DNA of 64,000 bases from Xanthocytophaga flava. GTDB lineage: Bacteria > Bacteroidota > Bacteroidia > Cytophagales > 172606-1. Positions 44,234 through 53,042 of this stretch are shown here, one piece after another. Below the pieces are notes generated by a model. It made no database searches. It was not told the origin of the DNA and was given only the letters and a program-made list of their open reading frames with translations. Made by a program: the position numbers and the translations under genes. The stretch covers positions 62,001 through 126,000 of the forward strand of contig NZ_JASJOR010000005.1 in the NCBI RefSeq assembly GCF_030068545.1, written 5' to 3'. Position 1 is the first letter of the stretch. Every line of letters begins with the position of its first letter.

Positions 44234-46687
44234 TTAGTTTCTGAGAGGTTTGCCTCCATTCAGCAGACTTTGGATTCTCTCAAGGGTCTTACGTTCACCA
44301 CATAATGACAAGAAAGCTTCTCTTTCCAGATCCAGCAAGTATTGTTCTGTCACCATCTGTGGATAGGATAGATCCCCACCACACATTACATAAGCTAACT
44401 TCTCTGCAATTTTCTGATCGTGTTCACTGATATATTTGCCATAACGCATAGCAGCTATACCTGCTTTGAATAACGCTATACCTGTACGTCCCTGTACCTT
44501 TACATCTTTACGTTGTTTGGCTTGGGTATATCCGGCATCTGCCAGTTCCAGTACAGATTCTTTTGCATCAGCAATCAAGCGACTACGATTTAAGGTTACT
44601 TTATCACCACGACGAAGATATTTCATGTCGAATGCTTCATAGGCTGAAGTAGATACTTTTGCCATTGCCACATTCATAAAGGCATTCTGGAGTGAGTTCA
44701 GTTCAATGTCTCCTGCTTCATAAGCATCTGATAGGCGAAGAGCCATTTCTTTACAACCACCACCACCTGGAATCAGACCGACACCCACTTCTACCAAACC
44801 GATATAACTTTCAGCTGCAGCTTGTACACGATCTGCATGCAGAGTCATCTCACATCCACCTCCCAGTGTAAGTCCTGCCGGAGCTACAACAACCGGAATC
44901 GCAGAGTAACGTACCCGCATCATCGTGTTTTGAAACTGACGGATCATCAGGTCTACTTCGTCATATTCCTGTTCAACAGCAAACATAAACAGCATACCCA
45001 GATTAGCTCCTGCTGAGAAGTTTTCACCTTCATTGGCAATTACCAAACCTCTGAAGTCTTTTTCTGCAATAGAGATTGCCTTGTTAATACCTTCAATTAC
45101 TTCTGGGCCTAAGGTATTCATTTTGGTATGAGCTTCTAGGTTCAACACTCCATCACCAATATCAAATAGTGTGGCCCCTTTGTTTTCCCAAACTACTTTA
45201 TTGCCTCTTAAGGTATCCAGCAGAATAAATTCTTCTGTTCCAGGTACTGCTTTATATCCTTTAGCCTGTAGATCATAGTATTTTCGGATACCACCTTCTA
45301 CTTTATAGAAAGTATCATGACCATTGGCTAGCATTTCATATACCCAGGCTGCTGGTTTTTTACCTGCAGCTTCCATTTTGGTAATCGTTGCCTGAACTCC
45401 CAGTGCATCCCACGTTTCGAATGGACCAATCTGCCAGCCAAAACCTGCACAAATAGCCTGATCTATACGGTATAACTCGTCTGATATTTCAGGGATACGA
45501 TGAGTGACATAACTGAAAAGATCATAGGTAGTAGCACGCATGAAGTCACCTTCTTTTCCTTTGGCATTAATCAGAATCTGAAGGCGTTTTTTCAGGTCAT
45601 CTACTCCTTTCGTTAGTTCGAATACAGACAGACGTGCCTTTTGTTGAGGGCGGTATTCCAATGTTTTCAGATCAAGTGAAAGGATTTCGGACTGACCTGC
45701 TGCATTTTTAATCTTTTTATAAAATCCCTGGCCTGTTTTATCTCCCAGCCATTTATTTTCACTCAGTTTTTGAACAATAGCAGGAAGCTTGAATGTTTCT
45801 TTGGATTCATCGTTTGGAAGGTTGTTATATAAGCCATTGGCAACATTTACAGTAGTATCCAAACCTACAACATCTGATAAACGGAAAGTACCAGATTTAG
45901 GCTTTCCTGAAATATCACCTGTCAGTTTATCTATCTCCTCTATAGTCAGTCCAAATTCTTCAGTTGCTTTTATTACACTCATCATGGCATAAACACCTAC
46001 ACGATTAGCGATAAATGCAGGAGTATCTTTACATAATACGGTTGTTTTACCCAGATATCGATCTCCATACTGCATCACAAAGTCAATAACTTCCGGATTG
46101 GTTTTAGGTCCAGGAATTACTTCCAGTAGACGTAAATAGCGTGGAGGATTAAAGAAATGTGTACCACAGAAATGTTTCTGGAAATCTTCACTCCGACCTT
46201 CAGACATCAGGTGAATAGGAATACCTGAAGTATTGGATGTAATTAAGGTGCCAGGCTTTCTATATTTTTCAACTTGTTCGTAAATAAGTTTTTTGATATC
46301 CAGTCTTTCAACAACAACCTCTATCACCCAATCTGAAGTAGCAATATCTTTCATATTGTCTTCAAAGTTCCCTAGTGAGATACGGTTGGTAAAGGAAGTA
46401 TTGTATAGAGGCGCAGGGCTAGCTTTGATGGCCGTCTGAAACAGATCATTGACAATTCTGTTTCGTACGTTTTTATTATCCAGTGTTAAACCTTTTGCTT
46501 TTTCGGCATCATTCAGGTCTTTAGGCACCATATCCAACAACAGGACATCCACACCGATATTTGCGAAATGACAAGCAATTCGCGAACCCATAATACCTGC
46601 ACCCAGTACCGTTACTCGTCTGATCGGGCGATTGCGGTGAGTTTTTTGTCCTGTAGTCTGTATTTTCTCGGCAACTAATGTTTCCAT
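44234..46687 (-). CDS. Bifunctional 3-hydroxyacyl-CoA dehydrogenase / enoyl-CoA hydratase (FadN-like)
   Basis: An 817-aa multifunctional beta-oxidation enzyme. The N-terminal Rossmann fold (VTVLGAGIMGSRIACHF, about 25-41) and the HCDH C-terminal domain segment FFNPPRYLRLLEVIPG come first. An enoyl-CoA hydratase/isomerase domain occupies roughly the last 320 residues (GENFSAGANLGML, GLTLGGGCEMTLHADR, EVGVGLIPGGGGCKEM). This order is the reverse of FadB/FadJ and matches FadN. Its partner thiolase is encoded immediately downstream and a MarR regulator upstream. Confidence 0.95.
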   Translation of the reverse strand: METLVAEKIQTTGQKTHRNRPIRRVTVLGAGIMGSRIACHFANIGVDVLLLDMVPKDLNDAEKAKGLTLDNKNVRNRIVNDLFQTAIKASPAPLYNTSFTNRISLGNFEDNMKDIATSDWVIEVVVERLDIKKLIYEQVEKYRKPGTLITSNTSGIPIHLMSEGRSEDFQKHFCGTHFFNPPRYLRLLEVIPGPKTNPEVIDFVMQYGDRYLGKTTVLCKDTPAFIANRVGVYAMMSVIKATEEFGLTIEEIDKLTGDISGKPKSGTFRLSDVVGLDTTVNVANGLYNNLPNDESKETFKLPAIVQKLSENKWLGDKTGQGFYKKIKNAAGQSEILSLDLKTLEYRPQQKARLSVFELTKGVDDLKKRLQILINAKGKEGDFMRATTYDLFSYVTHRIPEISDELYRIDQAICAGFGWQIGPFETWDALGVQATITKMEAAGKKPAAWVYEMLANGHDTFYKVEGGIRKYYDLQAKGYKAVPGTEEFILLDTLRGNKVVWENKGATLFDIGDGVLNLEAHTKMNTLGPEVIEGINKAISIAEKDFRGLVIANEGENFSAGANLGMLFMFAVEQEYDEVDLMIRQFQNTMMRVRYSAIPVVVAPAGLTLGGGCEMTLHADRVQAAAESYIGLVEVGVGLIPGGGGCKEMALRLSDAYEAGDIELNSLQNAFMNVAMAKVSTSAYEAFDMKYLRRGDKVTLNRSRLIADAKESVLELADAGYTQAKQRKDVKVQGRTGIALFKAGIAAMRYGKYISEHDQKIAEKLAYVMCGGDLSYPQMVTEQYLLDLEREAFLSLCGERKTLERIQSLLNGGKPLRN

Positions 46688-46754
46688 AATTCAGAAAAGG
46701 AATTAAGAATGAAAAAGATATATAATAGATTAGTGATGAAGAGTATGACTAAAA

Positions 46755-47225
46755 TTATTCCGGAAGATCTGTTTCCATCAATGCAGATGATTGTAAGGTA
46801 CGCCGTTGTTCTACCAGTTTAGTAATTTGCTGAACTACATCAAAGAAGATATCCAGTTTTTCAGAAGGAACATTATTTCGGATCATGAAGTTAAATTCAC
46901 GCACTGTACGACGTGCTATTTCACGTTTTTCTTTCCCACTTTCTGTCAGAAAAACATTTACGAAGCGTTTATCTCTTGCGTTTGTTTCACGATAGATCAG
47001 GCCATCTTCTTCCAGTGTTCGCAACATACGGGTGAGACTGCGACTCTCGAGACCTACCAGTGGTCCTATGTGAGTGGCTGGTGTTCCTTTTTCTGCATCA
47101 ATAGTAAGCAATACATGCCCAATAGCCATTGTGAAATCATGTTGCGCTGCTTCTCCATTATACATACGCGAAATGGCATGCCAACAAGCTTTTATTTGAT
47201 AATCAACGGTTTCTTCGCGTTTCAT
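46755..47225 (-). CDS. MarR family transcriptional regulator
   Basis: A 156-aa winged-helix regulator, typically dimeric and released from DNA by a small ligand. The winged helix lies near 60-125 (THIGPLVGLESRSLTRMLRTL, DGLIYRETNARDKRFVNVFLT). The ligand, given the downstream beta-oxidation genes, may be an acyl-CoA or fatty acid (inference). I chose ATG 47225 because MarR proteins are about 150 aa. The longer frame starts at TTG 47282. An 18-bp palindrome upstream overlaps the predicted promoter. Confidence 0.9.
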   Translation of the reverse strand: MKREETVDYQIKACWHAISRMYNGEAAQHDFTMAIGHVLLTIDAEKGTPATHIGPLVGLESRSLTRMLRTLEEDGLIYRETNARDKRFVNVFLTESGKEKREIARRTVREFNFMIRNNVPSEKLDIFFDVVQQITKLVEQRRTLQSSALMETDLPE

Positions 47226-47561
47226 AAATTGATAATGCCAATTGGAAGTATTATAAATAGACGTAAGCAGGTCTGTGAACAAAACTTTTGCCTACCTGAT
47301 TTTATTGTTTTTATCTCTTTTTCTTTAAATTACTTCTCCAAAAATAACAAAATATTGTTATGCATGCATACGGATATAATTATTTTTTCATATTTTTTAT
47401 CGAATAAAGGAAAAACAATTGAATGATACTTTTAATTCTAAGTGAATAACTATAGTAACCAAGCTTGTTGTTAACGGAAGTGATAATATACCCAAGGCAT
47501 TGACATTTAAGCTGGGAATGTAGTATATTTCAAAAGTTAATAATGAGCATCGGTCTGTTTT
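47226..47561. other. Divergent intergenic region between marR and the DUF2721 gene
   Basis: AT-rich region without coding potential. It contains the marR promoter/operator candidate (47339-47361) and an adjoining TGCATGCA palindrome. No promoter with good spacing was found for the DUF2721 gene. Confidence 0.5.
47339..47361 (-). promoter_or_regulatory. Candidate marR promoter and overlapping operator palindrome
   Basis: The reverse strand carries TATTTTTG (47339-47346). Overlapping it, ataacaa-aata-ttgttat (47344-47361) is a perfect palindrome with a 4-bp centre. Occupation by a MarR dimer would block the promoter, which fits autoregulation of marR and its beta-oxidation operon. Confidence 0.5.
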
Positions 47562-48014
47562 ATGGAGTTATCAGTTAATGTACCTGCATTTATTTTTCCT
47601 ACAATATCATTACTTATGTTGGCCTATACGAATCGTTTTATGGCAACTGCCAGCCTGATTCGTAATCTTCATGCTTTGTACCAGGATAGTCATGATCCTA
47701 AGCTGATTGCACAGATTCGTAATCTGCGACAACGTATTAATTTGATTCGAAACATGCAGGTAGTAGGGGTAATGAGCTTATTTTTAAGTGTAGTAAGTAT
47801 GTTTCTTATTTTTAATGGGAAGATGGAGTTGGCTACTTATGCATTTGGAGCTTCTCTGGTAACGCTGATGATCTCATTAAGTATTTCAGTAGCGGAGATT
47901 TATAAATCAACGAAAGCATTGAATATCCAATTAAGTGATATGGAGGAAAGTCTGCCTTCTGAATTTGGGATAGAATTGCCAGATAAAATAAACTTCAAAA
48001 AGAAACACAAATGA
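47562..48014 (+). CDS. DUF2721 domain-containing membrane protein
   Basis: A 150-aa small membrane protein. An N-terminal hydrophobic segment (VPAFIFPTISLLMLAYTNR) is followed by a basic cytoplasmic stretch (LRQRINLIRNMQ), two more hydrophobic segments (near 68-85 and 95-113) and a charged C-terminus. The organisation and the FMATASLIRNLH motif match DUF2721 as I know it. The function is unknown. It converges on the WYL regulator gene, with a weak hairpin after the stop. Confidence 0.78.
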   Translation: MELSVNVPAFIFPTISLLMLAYTNRFMATASLIRNLHALYQDSHDPKLIAQIRNLRQRINLIRNMQVVGVMSLFLSVVSMFLIFNGKMELATYAFGASLVTLMISLSISVAEIYKSTKALNIQLSDMEESLPSEFGIELPDKINFKKKHK

Positions 48015-48043
48015 CAGAAAATTATATGTAGTTTCTGCCATTT
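48009..48043 (+). terminator. Weak hairpin after the DUF2721 gene
   Basis: Arms aaatgacagaaa / tttctgccattt (48009-48020, 48032-48043) pair with one mismatch and overlap the stop codon. A T-run follows. Confidence 0.4.
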
Positions 48044-48074
48044 TGAATGGATTGAGTTGTATCTATATGAAAGC

Positions 48075-49052
48075 TTACTCGTTTGCTATGATTGGTTGAG
48101 ATTCTGCAAAGTAGTGCCCCTGTAACTCTATGACCAGTTTTTGGACAGCTTCTTTCAAGCCGAAGGGCGATTCGATAGTTACAGCATTCGTATACATAAG
48201 TAGCCAGTGTGCCATACCCATAGTAGAGCCTACTAAAAAACGCATACGTACCTGATTCCCTAGATCTTCTTCTGATACAAATCCATACCCATATCTTTGT
48301 GGAGCTGCATAACGCAGTATCTCTTTATCAAAGATGATAACTGCTTCTTCCAGATGTTCAGTTCTTGCAAGATTATCCAGGTAATTTTGGAGAGTATCTG
48401 AAGAACGGCTTTTAAAAGTTTTGGAGAACTTCAGACTTTTAATTCGATCTACACGAAAGTCCCGATAATCATTACGAAGCAGACAATAAGCAATCATATG
48501 CCAGTCGGAGTTATAATAGAGCAATCCTACAGGCTCTACTGTACGTTCAGTCAATTTAGTGTTATATGAGGAGAAATATTCGATGGTTAATGTTTGATGC
48601 TGAGCTAATGCTTGTTGAATATCAGAAAGGAAATGACTATCAAATGTTTGAGGGGCAGTGCGTGTACTGGAAACTACTTTTATGCGCTGATCCAGATCCT
48701 CCAGACTGTCTTTGGAATTTGTTTTTAATACAGACTTGATCTTATATAACGCGGATTGGAATGCTGTATCAACAGATTGATCCGCCATATTCTCTATTAA
48801 TTTGGCACCTAATAATAGTGCATGGGCTTCTGTATTTGAAAACATTACAGGCGGCAGATGATATCCTTCCATTAGGTAATAACCTATACCCGCTTCTGCT
48901 CCAATGGGAACCCCTCCTTCTTCCAAGGCCCGGATATCGCGATATACAGTGCGCAAACTAATCTCGAATCGGTCTGCAATCTCCTGTGCTTTCACAATTC
49001 GTTTGCTTTGTAACTGAGTCAGGATAGCTTGTAAGCGGTCTATACGGTTCAT
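48075..49052 (-). CDS. YafY-type HTH / WYL domain transcriptional regulator
   Basis: A 325-aa regulator. The N-terminal HTH_11 winged helix (IDRLQAILTQLQSKRIVKAQEIADRF is split by the helix turn near 20-30; RTVYRDIRALEEGGVPI follows) precedes a WYL domain in the middle (near 140-220) and a WCX-type C-terminus. WYL domains are thought to bind nucleotides or nucleic acid and often occur in defence- or stress-related regulators, but also in ordinary YafY proteins. I chose ATG 49052, the standard MNRIDRL opening. A TATTTTTG element lies at 49081-49088 upstream. Confidence 0.9.
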   Translation of the reverse strand: MNRIDRLQAILTQLQSKRIVKAQEIADRFEISLRTVYRDIRALEEGGVPIGAEAGIGYYLMEGYHLPPVMFSNTEAHALLLGAKLIENMADQSVDTAFQSALYKIKSVLKTNSKDSLEDLDQRIKVVSSTRTAPQTFDSHFLSDIQQALAQHQTLTIEYFSSYNTKLTERTVEPVGLLYYNSDWHMIAYCLLRNDYRDFRVDRIKSLKFSKTFKSRSSDTLQNYLDNLARTEHLEEAVIIFDKEILRYAAPQRYGYGFVSEEDLGNQVRMRFLVGSTMGMAHWLLMYTNAVTIESPFGLKEAVQKLVIELQGHYFAESQPIIANE

Positions 49053-49080
49053 AGTTATTTCTGATAAAAGGTTACAAATA

Positions 49081-49088
49081 CAAAAATA
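49081..49088 (-). promoter_or_regulatory. TATTTTTG -7 element upstream of the WYL regulator
   Basis: The reverse strand reads TATTTTTG 29 bp upstream of ATG 49052, fitting TAnnTTTG. It supports the chosen start. Confidence 0.4.
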
Positions 49089-49187
49089 ACAGGATTTTAG
49101 CAGCATACACTTTTTATAGGCTCTGACTTTATTACCACTCATCCATATTTTTCTCCTTTTAACCTATGAAGGATAAATATCTTATAA

Positions 49188-49224
49188 AGTACCTTGTTTT
49201 ACATAGTACCTTCTTTTACCTTTG
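49188..49224 (+). promoter_or_regulatory. padR promoter overlapped by a 17-bp-period direct repeat
   Basis: TTG (49194-49196) and TACCTTTG (49217-49224) with a 20-bp spacer form a good promoter. The 15-mers at 49188-49202 and 49205-49219 (agtaccttgttttac / agtaccttcttttac) differ at one base and cover both promoter elements, a likely regulator site. Confidence 0.55.
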
Positions 49225-49310
49225 TAGTGTTCAATAAATAAAACAACGAGTGAATAACACTATGGCAGTTTGATTCATCAATGCTTTTATCATTCAATTA
49301 GTGAGAAAAT

Positions 49311-49691
49311 ATGAACGTCGAAAATACACAAGTGCAGATGCGTAAAGGGATTCTGGAGTTCTGCATACTTCATATCATATCCCGTGGGGAGGTTTACGCA
49401 TCCGATATGTTGGAGGAGTTGACTGCTGCCAAGATTATGGTGGTAGAAGGGACACTCTATCCTTTACTAACACGCTTAAAAAATGCAGGACTAGTAGAAT
49501 ACAAATGGGTTGAATCCGTTTCTGGGCCTCCTCGCAAATATTATACACTCACTGACACTGGTAAACAGTTTCTGATAGAGTTACAGAAAACATGGGAGGA
49601 GTTGGTATCTTCTACACAACAGATAATACAGCACAAAAATGGGAATGCTTCAGAGGGAAATTCATTTACAGAAGAAGAATATGCTCCTTAG
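49311..49691 (+). CDS. PadR family transcriptional regulator
   Basis: A 126-aa winged-helix regulator of the PadR family. The core (about 10-85) includes GILEFCILHIISRGEVYASDML, VEGTLYPLLTRLKNAGLVEYKW and GPPRKYYTLTDTG. PadR proteins usually repress their own operon and neighbouring transporter or envelope genes. Here the downstream gene encodes a PspC/GIN membrane protein 104 bp away, a pairing common in Bacteroidota and suggestive of an envelope-stress module (inference). Confidence 0.93.
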   Translation: MNVENTQVQMRKGILEFCILHIISRGEVYASDMLEELTAAKIMVVEGTLYPLLTRLKNAGLVEYKWVESVSGPPRKYYTLTDTGKQFLIELQKTWEELVSSTQQIIQHKNGNASEGNSFTEEEYAP

Positions 49692-49795
49692 AGAAAATAG
49701 TCAGGTTACCAGCTGTTACGATATTCATAAATAATTGATAATCAAACTTAGTATAGATCAGAATCTATTGCAGTCGGCTTCCAAACTTTATACAT

Positions 49796-52234
49796 ATGAA
49801 AAAGACAATCAGTATTAATATAAGTGGTATGATCTTCTACATTGAAGAAGACGGGTATGAGAAACTGAAGAGTTATTTGTCCGGAGTACAACGCTATTTT
49901 TCCAATTATGAGGACGGAGTAGAGATTATATCAGATATTGAAAACAGAATCGCTGAAATATTTTCCGGTAAGCTAAATGCCGGCAAACAGGTAATTACAT
50001 CTGAAGATGTAGATAATTTGATCGCCACAATGGGTAATATTCCTGATTTTGAGGCGATCGCTGACGAAGAACTTGCTACTACAACTACGAAAACTAAACA
50101 GAACAACAACGCTTACAATGAGGCTGCTAGCTTGAACAATGCCAAACCCAAACGATTATTTCGGGATCTCGACAGAAAGGTGCTGGGAGGTGTTTGTTCA
50201 GGCATAGCTGCTTATTTTGAAATTGACCCTGTCTGGATACGCCTTTTATTTGTTGGAACATTACTGGATTTATTCTTCTTACCAGGTTCTTTCTCTGGTA
50301 CTGCATTCGTTGCCTATGTTGTACTTTGGATTGTAGTTCCTGGTTCGAGAAGTCTGGAAGAGAGCCAGCCTTTTAAGAAATTATATCGTAATCCTGATAA
50401 TCGTACTCTAGGTGGAGTATGTAGTGGGCTTGCTGCTTATTTTAATACTGATGTGACCATTATCCGGTTGTTATTTGTGTTGGCAGTATTATTATTTGGA
50501 ACAGGTATCCTTCTATACATTGTATTATGGATTAGTATGCCAGAGGCAAAATCTCTTACAGAAAAGATGGAGATGCAAGGGGAGCCTGTGACATTAACCA
50601 ATATAGAGGCCAATGTAAAAAAAAACATTCAAGGTGATGTAAATGCTCCTGAGAATACAGCCACTAAAATCATCCTGTTTCCGTTTCGTGCCATAGCTGC
50701 AGTGTTTGAAGCATTAGGAAAAGTGTTAGGCCCTTTGGCTGTTTTTCTGGTAGAAGCTGCACGAATATTTGCAGGGTTAATGGTGGTGATCATAGCTGTA
50801 TCCTTGTTGTTTGCTGCTCTTATATTTCTAGGTATAGGAATTGGATGGGATGCTCCTGATTCAATTGTTATGGGTAGTATGCCGGTAGCCATGTTTCATA
50901 ATACATTCCCGTTCTTTGGCTGGCTGGCTGCCTTTGCTGCCATGGGAATTCCTGCCATATTTTTGGGAGTGATTGGCCTGAGTTTATTGTCAAAACGTGT
51001 TGTATTGAATCAACCTGTTGGTTGGACACTATTTAGCCTCTGGATATTGGCACTTTTGGGAGTTGCGTTTACAGTTCCTAGAGTAATAAATGAATTCAGA
51101 CGAGAGGCTACCTTTGAAAAAACTACAGAATACACGATTGGTGACAAAGGTTTATTTATTGATCTGAATGATGTTGGTGATGACTGGAATCAACGTGCCA
51201 GACTGGAGATTGAAGGGTTTAGTGGGAACGAACCTAAACTGGAACAGAAATTTGAAGCAAGAGGATCTTCAAGAGAAGATGCCCAGGAAAATGCTCAGAT
51301 GATAGACTATAATGTAGTGCAAAGAGATACAACACTGATCTTTGATTCTCATTTTGAATATAAGAAAGGGGCAAAATTCCGTAATCAGGAATTACACATG
51401 AAGTTATATGTTCCTTATGGAAAGAAATTCCGGATGGACCCTGAATTGGAGAATATTCTTGAGAATACATTATATCGGAATGGATATAATACCTCACAAA
51501 TGAACGGAAATATTTTCCAGTTTACGGAGAGAGAAGGATTGGTTTGTATTACATGTAACCAGGGGAAAGAGTTTGATAATGAGGAGTTTTATAGCAATAG
51601 TACCAGACGTGATTACAGAGATTTTAAACACTTACGTATTAGAGGACCTTTTCAGGTGATTGTTGAGCAGGACGATAGATATCGGGTAGCTATAGAAGGT
51701 AATGATGACGACATTGATGATGTTGAATTTGATAAGAATGGAGATGAGCTGGAAATTACTTGGAGAAAGCCTTTGTTTAAATGGGAAGAGTGGAACCGGG
51801 AGGAAGGGCCACGTTTAACAATACATATTACTATGCCTGATGCAGAAGGATTCGATTTCTCAGGTGCAACTTCATTTGAGGTACATAATTTTGATGATTT
51901 ACATGACCTGGATATTGATATCTCAGCAGGAGCAAGAGGTGAAATTGATGTAGATGCTGATGAATTAAAGGTAGATGTAAGTTCTGCCGGACAATTAACT
52001 TTACGTGGAAATACAAAAGATCTGAATGTTGACGCGACCAGCGCCGCTCAGCTATCAGCATTTGACCTGGAAGCCGAGAATGCTGATGTGAATGCAAACA
52101 GCGGCGCTTCTGTTGAACTTAATGTCAATCAACAGTTGGAGGCGAATGCCAATAGTGGTGGTCATATACGCTACCGTGGCGATGCTCGCGTAAATGGTAA
52201 GGCAAACAGTGGTGGATCTATTGATAAAGAATAA
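49796..52234 (+). CDS. Double PspC domain membrane protein with C-terminal GIN (DUF2807) domain
   Basis: An 812-aa membrane protein. The N-terminal 90 residues are a cytoplasmic region without a known label. Two tandem PspC domains follow (LFRDLDRKVLGGVCSGIAAY near 117-136; YRNPDNRTLGGVCSGLAAY near 198-216), each with a membrane segment. Four more hydrophobic segments lie near 290-430. The extracytoplasmic part ends in a right-handed beta-helix-like putative auto-transporter adhesin head (DUF2807), with repeated IDVDADELKVDVSS and DVNANSGASVELN rungs. PspC proteins sense envelope stress in other phyla. Function here is inferred, and the gene follows padR. Confidence 0.88.
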   Translation: MKKTISINISGMIFYIEEDGYEKLKSYLSGVQRYFSNYEDGVEIISDIENRIAEIFSGKLNAGKQVITSEDVDNLIATMGNIPDFEAIADEELATTTTKTKQNNNAYNEAASLNNAKPKRLFRDLDRKVLGGVCSGIAAYFEIDPVWIRLLFVGTLLDLFFLPGSFSGTAFVAYVVLWIVVPGSRSLEESQPFKKLYRNPDNRTLGGVCSGLAAYFNTDVTIIRLLFVLAVLLFGTGILLYIVLWISMPEAKSLTEKMEMQGEPVTLTNIEANVKKNIQGDVNAPENTATKIILFPFRAIAAVFEALGKVLGPLAVFLVEAARIFAGLMVVIIAVSLLFAALIFLGIGIGWDAPDSIVMGSMPVAMFHNTFPFFGWLAAFAAMGIPAIFLGVIGLSLLSKRVVLNQPVGWTLFSLWILALLGVAFTVPRVINEFRREATFEKTTEYTIGDKGLFIDLNDVGDDWNQRARLEIEGFSGNEPKLEQKFEARGSSREDAQENAQMIDYNVVQRDTTLIFDSHFEYKKGAKFRNQELHMKLYVPYGKKFRMDPELENILENTLYRNGYNTSQMNGNIFQFTEREGLVCITCNQGKEFDNEEFYSNSTRRDYRDFKHLRIRGPFQVIVEQDDRYRVAIEGNDDDIDDVEFDKNGDELEITWRKPLFKWEEWNREEGPRLTIHITMPDAEGFDFSGATSFEVHNFDDLHDLDIDISAGARGEIDVDADELKVDVSSAGQLTLRGNTKDLNVDATSAAQLSAFDLEAENADVNANSGASVELNVNQQLEANANSGGHIRYRGDARVNGKANSGGSIDKE

Positions 52235-52252
52235 ATTTAACTCTGTTTGTTA

Positions 52253-52294
52253 CAAAAAAAGCAAGCCAAACAACCGTTTGGCTTGCTTTTTTTG
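52253..52294 (+). terminator. Very strong terminator after the PspC gene
   Basis: A 19-bp perfect stem (52253-52271 with 52276-52294; core gcaagccaaac/gtttggcttgc) with an aacc tetraloop and A/T tracts. It lies before pcm and argues against the long upstream reading frame of pcm. Confidence 0.9.
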
Positions 52295-52307
52295 TAACTT
52301 GTTTAGT

Positions 52308-52979
52308 ATGAGAGGGGAACGATATAATATATCTGATTCAGAAGGATATAAAACTTTGCGAAAAGAGTTAGTAAATAACTTGACAGAGAAAGGAATTTCA
52401 TCTTCAGAGGTGTTGGGAGCAATAGAGAAAGTGCCACGGCATTTTTTTGTACCCATAAACACAGCGCCTGAAGAAGCCTATGCTGATCATGCACTGCAAA
52501 TCGGCGAGGGGCAAACCATTTCTCAACCTTATACAGTAGCTTATCAGACACAGTTACTGGATATTAAGGAAGGGAATAAAATTTTAGAGATAGGTACAGG
52601 GTCTGGGTATCAGGCTGCAGTATTGTACCAATGGCCAATAGAACTATATACAATAGAACTTAATCAAACTCTTTATCAAAGGACCAGAAAGTTATTTGAA
52701 CAATTAAATTATTCTATTCACACATTTTTGGGCGATGGATCGTTGGGATTGCCAACTTATGCGCCATTTGATCGTATACTGGTTACAGCGGGTGCGCCTT
52801 CTGTTCCTGAGGATTTATTGCATCAATTGAGTCCTGGTGGCAAACTAGTGATACCTGTAGGGCAACCTAAAACCCAGAAGATGTATCGAATAACATGTAA
52901 TGTTTTTCAACAGTTTGATACAGAAATATTTGACTTATTTAGTTTTGTGCCTCTTTTGGGTAAATACGGTTGGAAATAA
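52308..52979 (+). CDS. pcm: Protein-L-isoaspartate O-methyltransferase
   Basis: A 223-aa SAM-dependent repair enzyme that methylates isoaspartyl residues in damaged proteins. Family motifs are VPRHFFVP near 45-52, the QTISQPYTVAYQTQLL active-site stretch, motif I LEIGTGSGYQAAVL and the late ILVTAGAPSVPEDLL with GGKLVIPVG. I chose ATG 52308: the longer frame would run through the preceding terminator hairpin. It is followed after 63 bp by a beta-barrel gene on the same strand. Confidence 0.95.
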   Translation: MRGERYNISDSEGYKTLRKELVNNLTEKGISSSEVLGAIEKVPRHFFVPINTAPEEAYADHALQIGEGQTISQPYTVAYQTQLLDIKEGNKILEIGTGSGYQAAVLYQWPIELYTIELNQTLYQRTRKLFEQLNYSIHTFLGDGSLGLPTYAPFDRILVTAGAPSVPEDLLHQLSPGGKLVIPVGQPKTQKMYRITCNVFQQFDTEIFDLFSFVPLLGKYGWK

Positions 52980-53042
52980 TTTTTGATTTTTTTGATATTC
53001 CGTTATTTTTGTTCGCAATTACGCTGTGCTAACCATTTTTTT

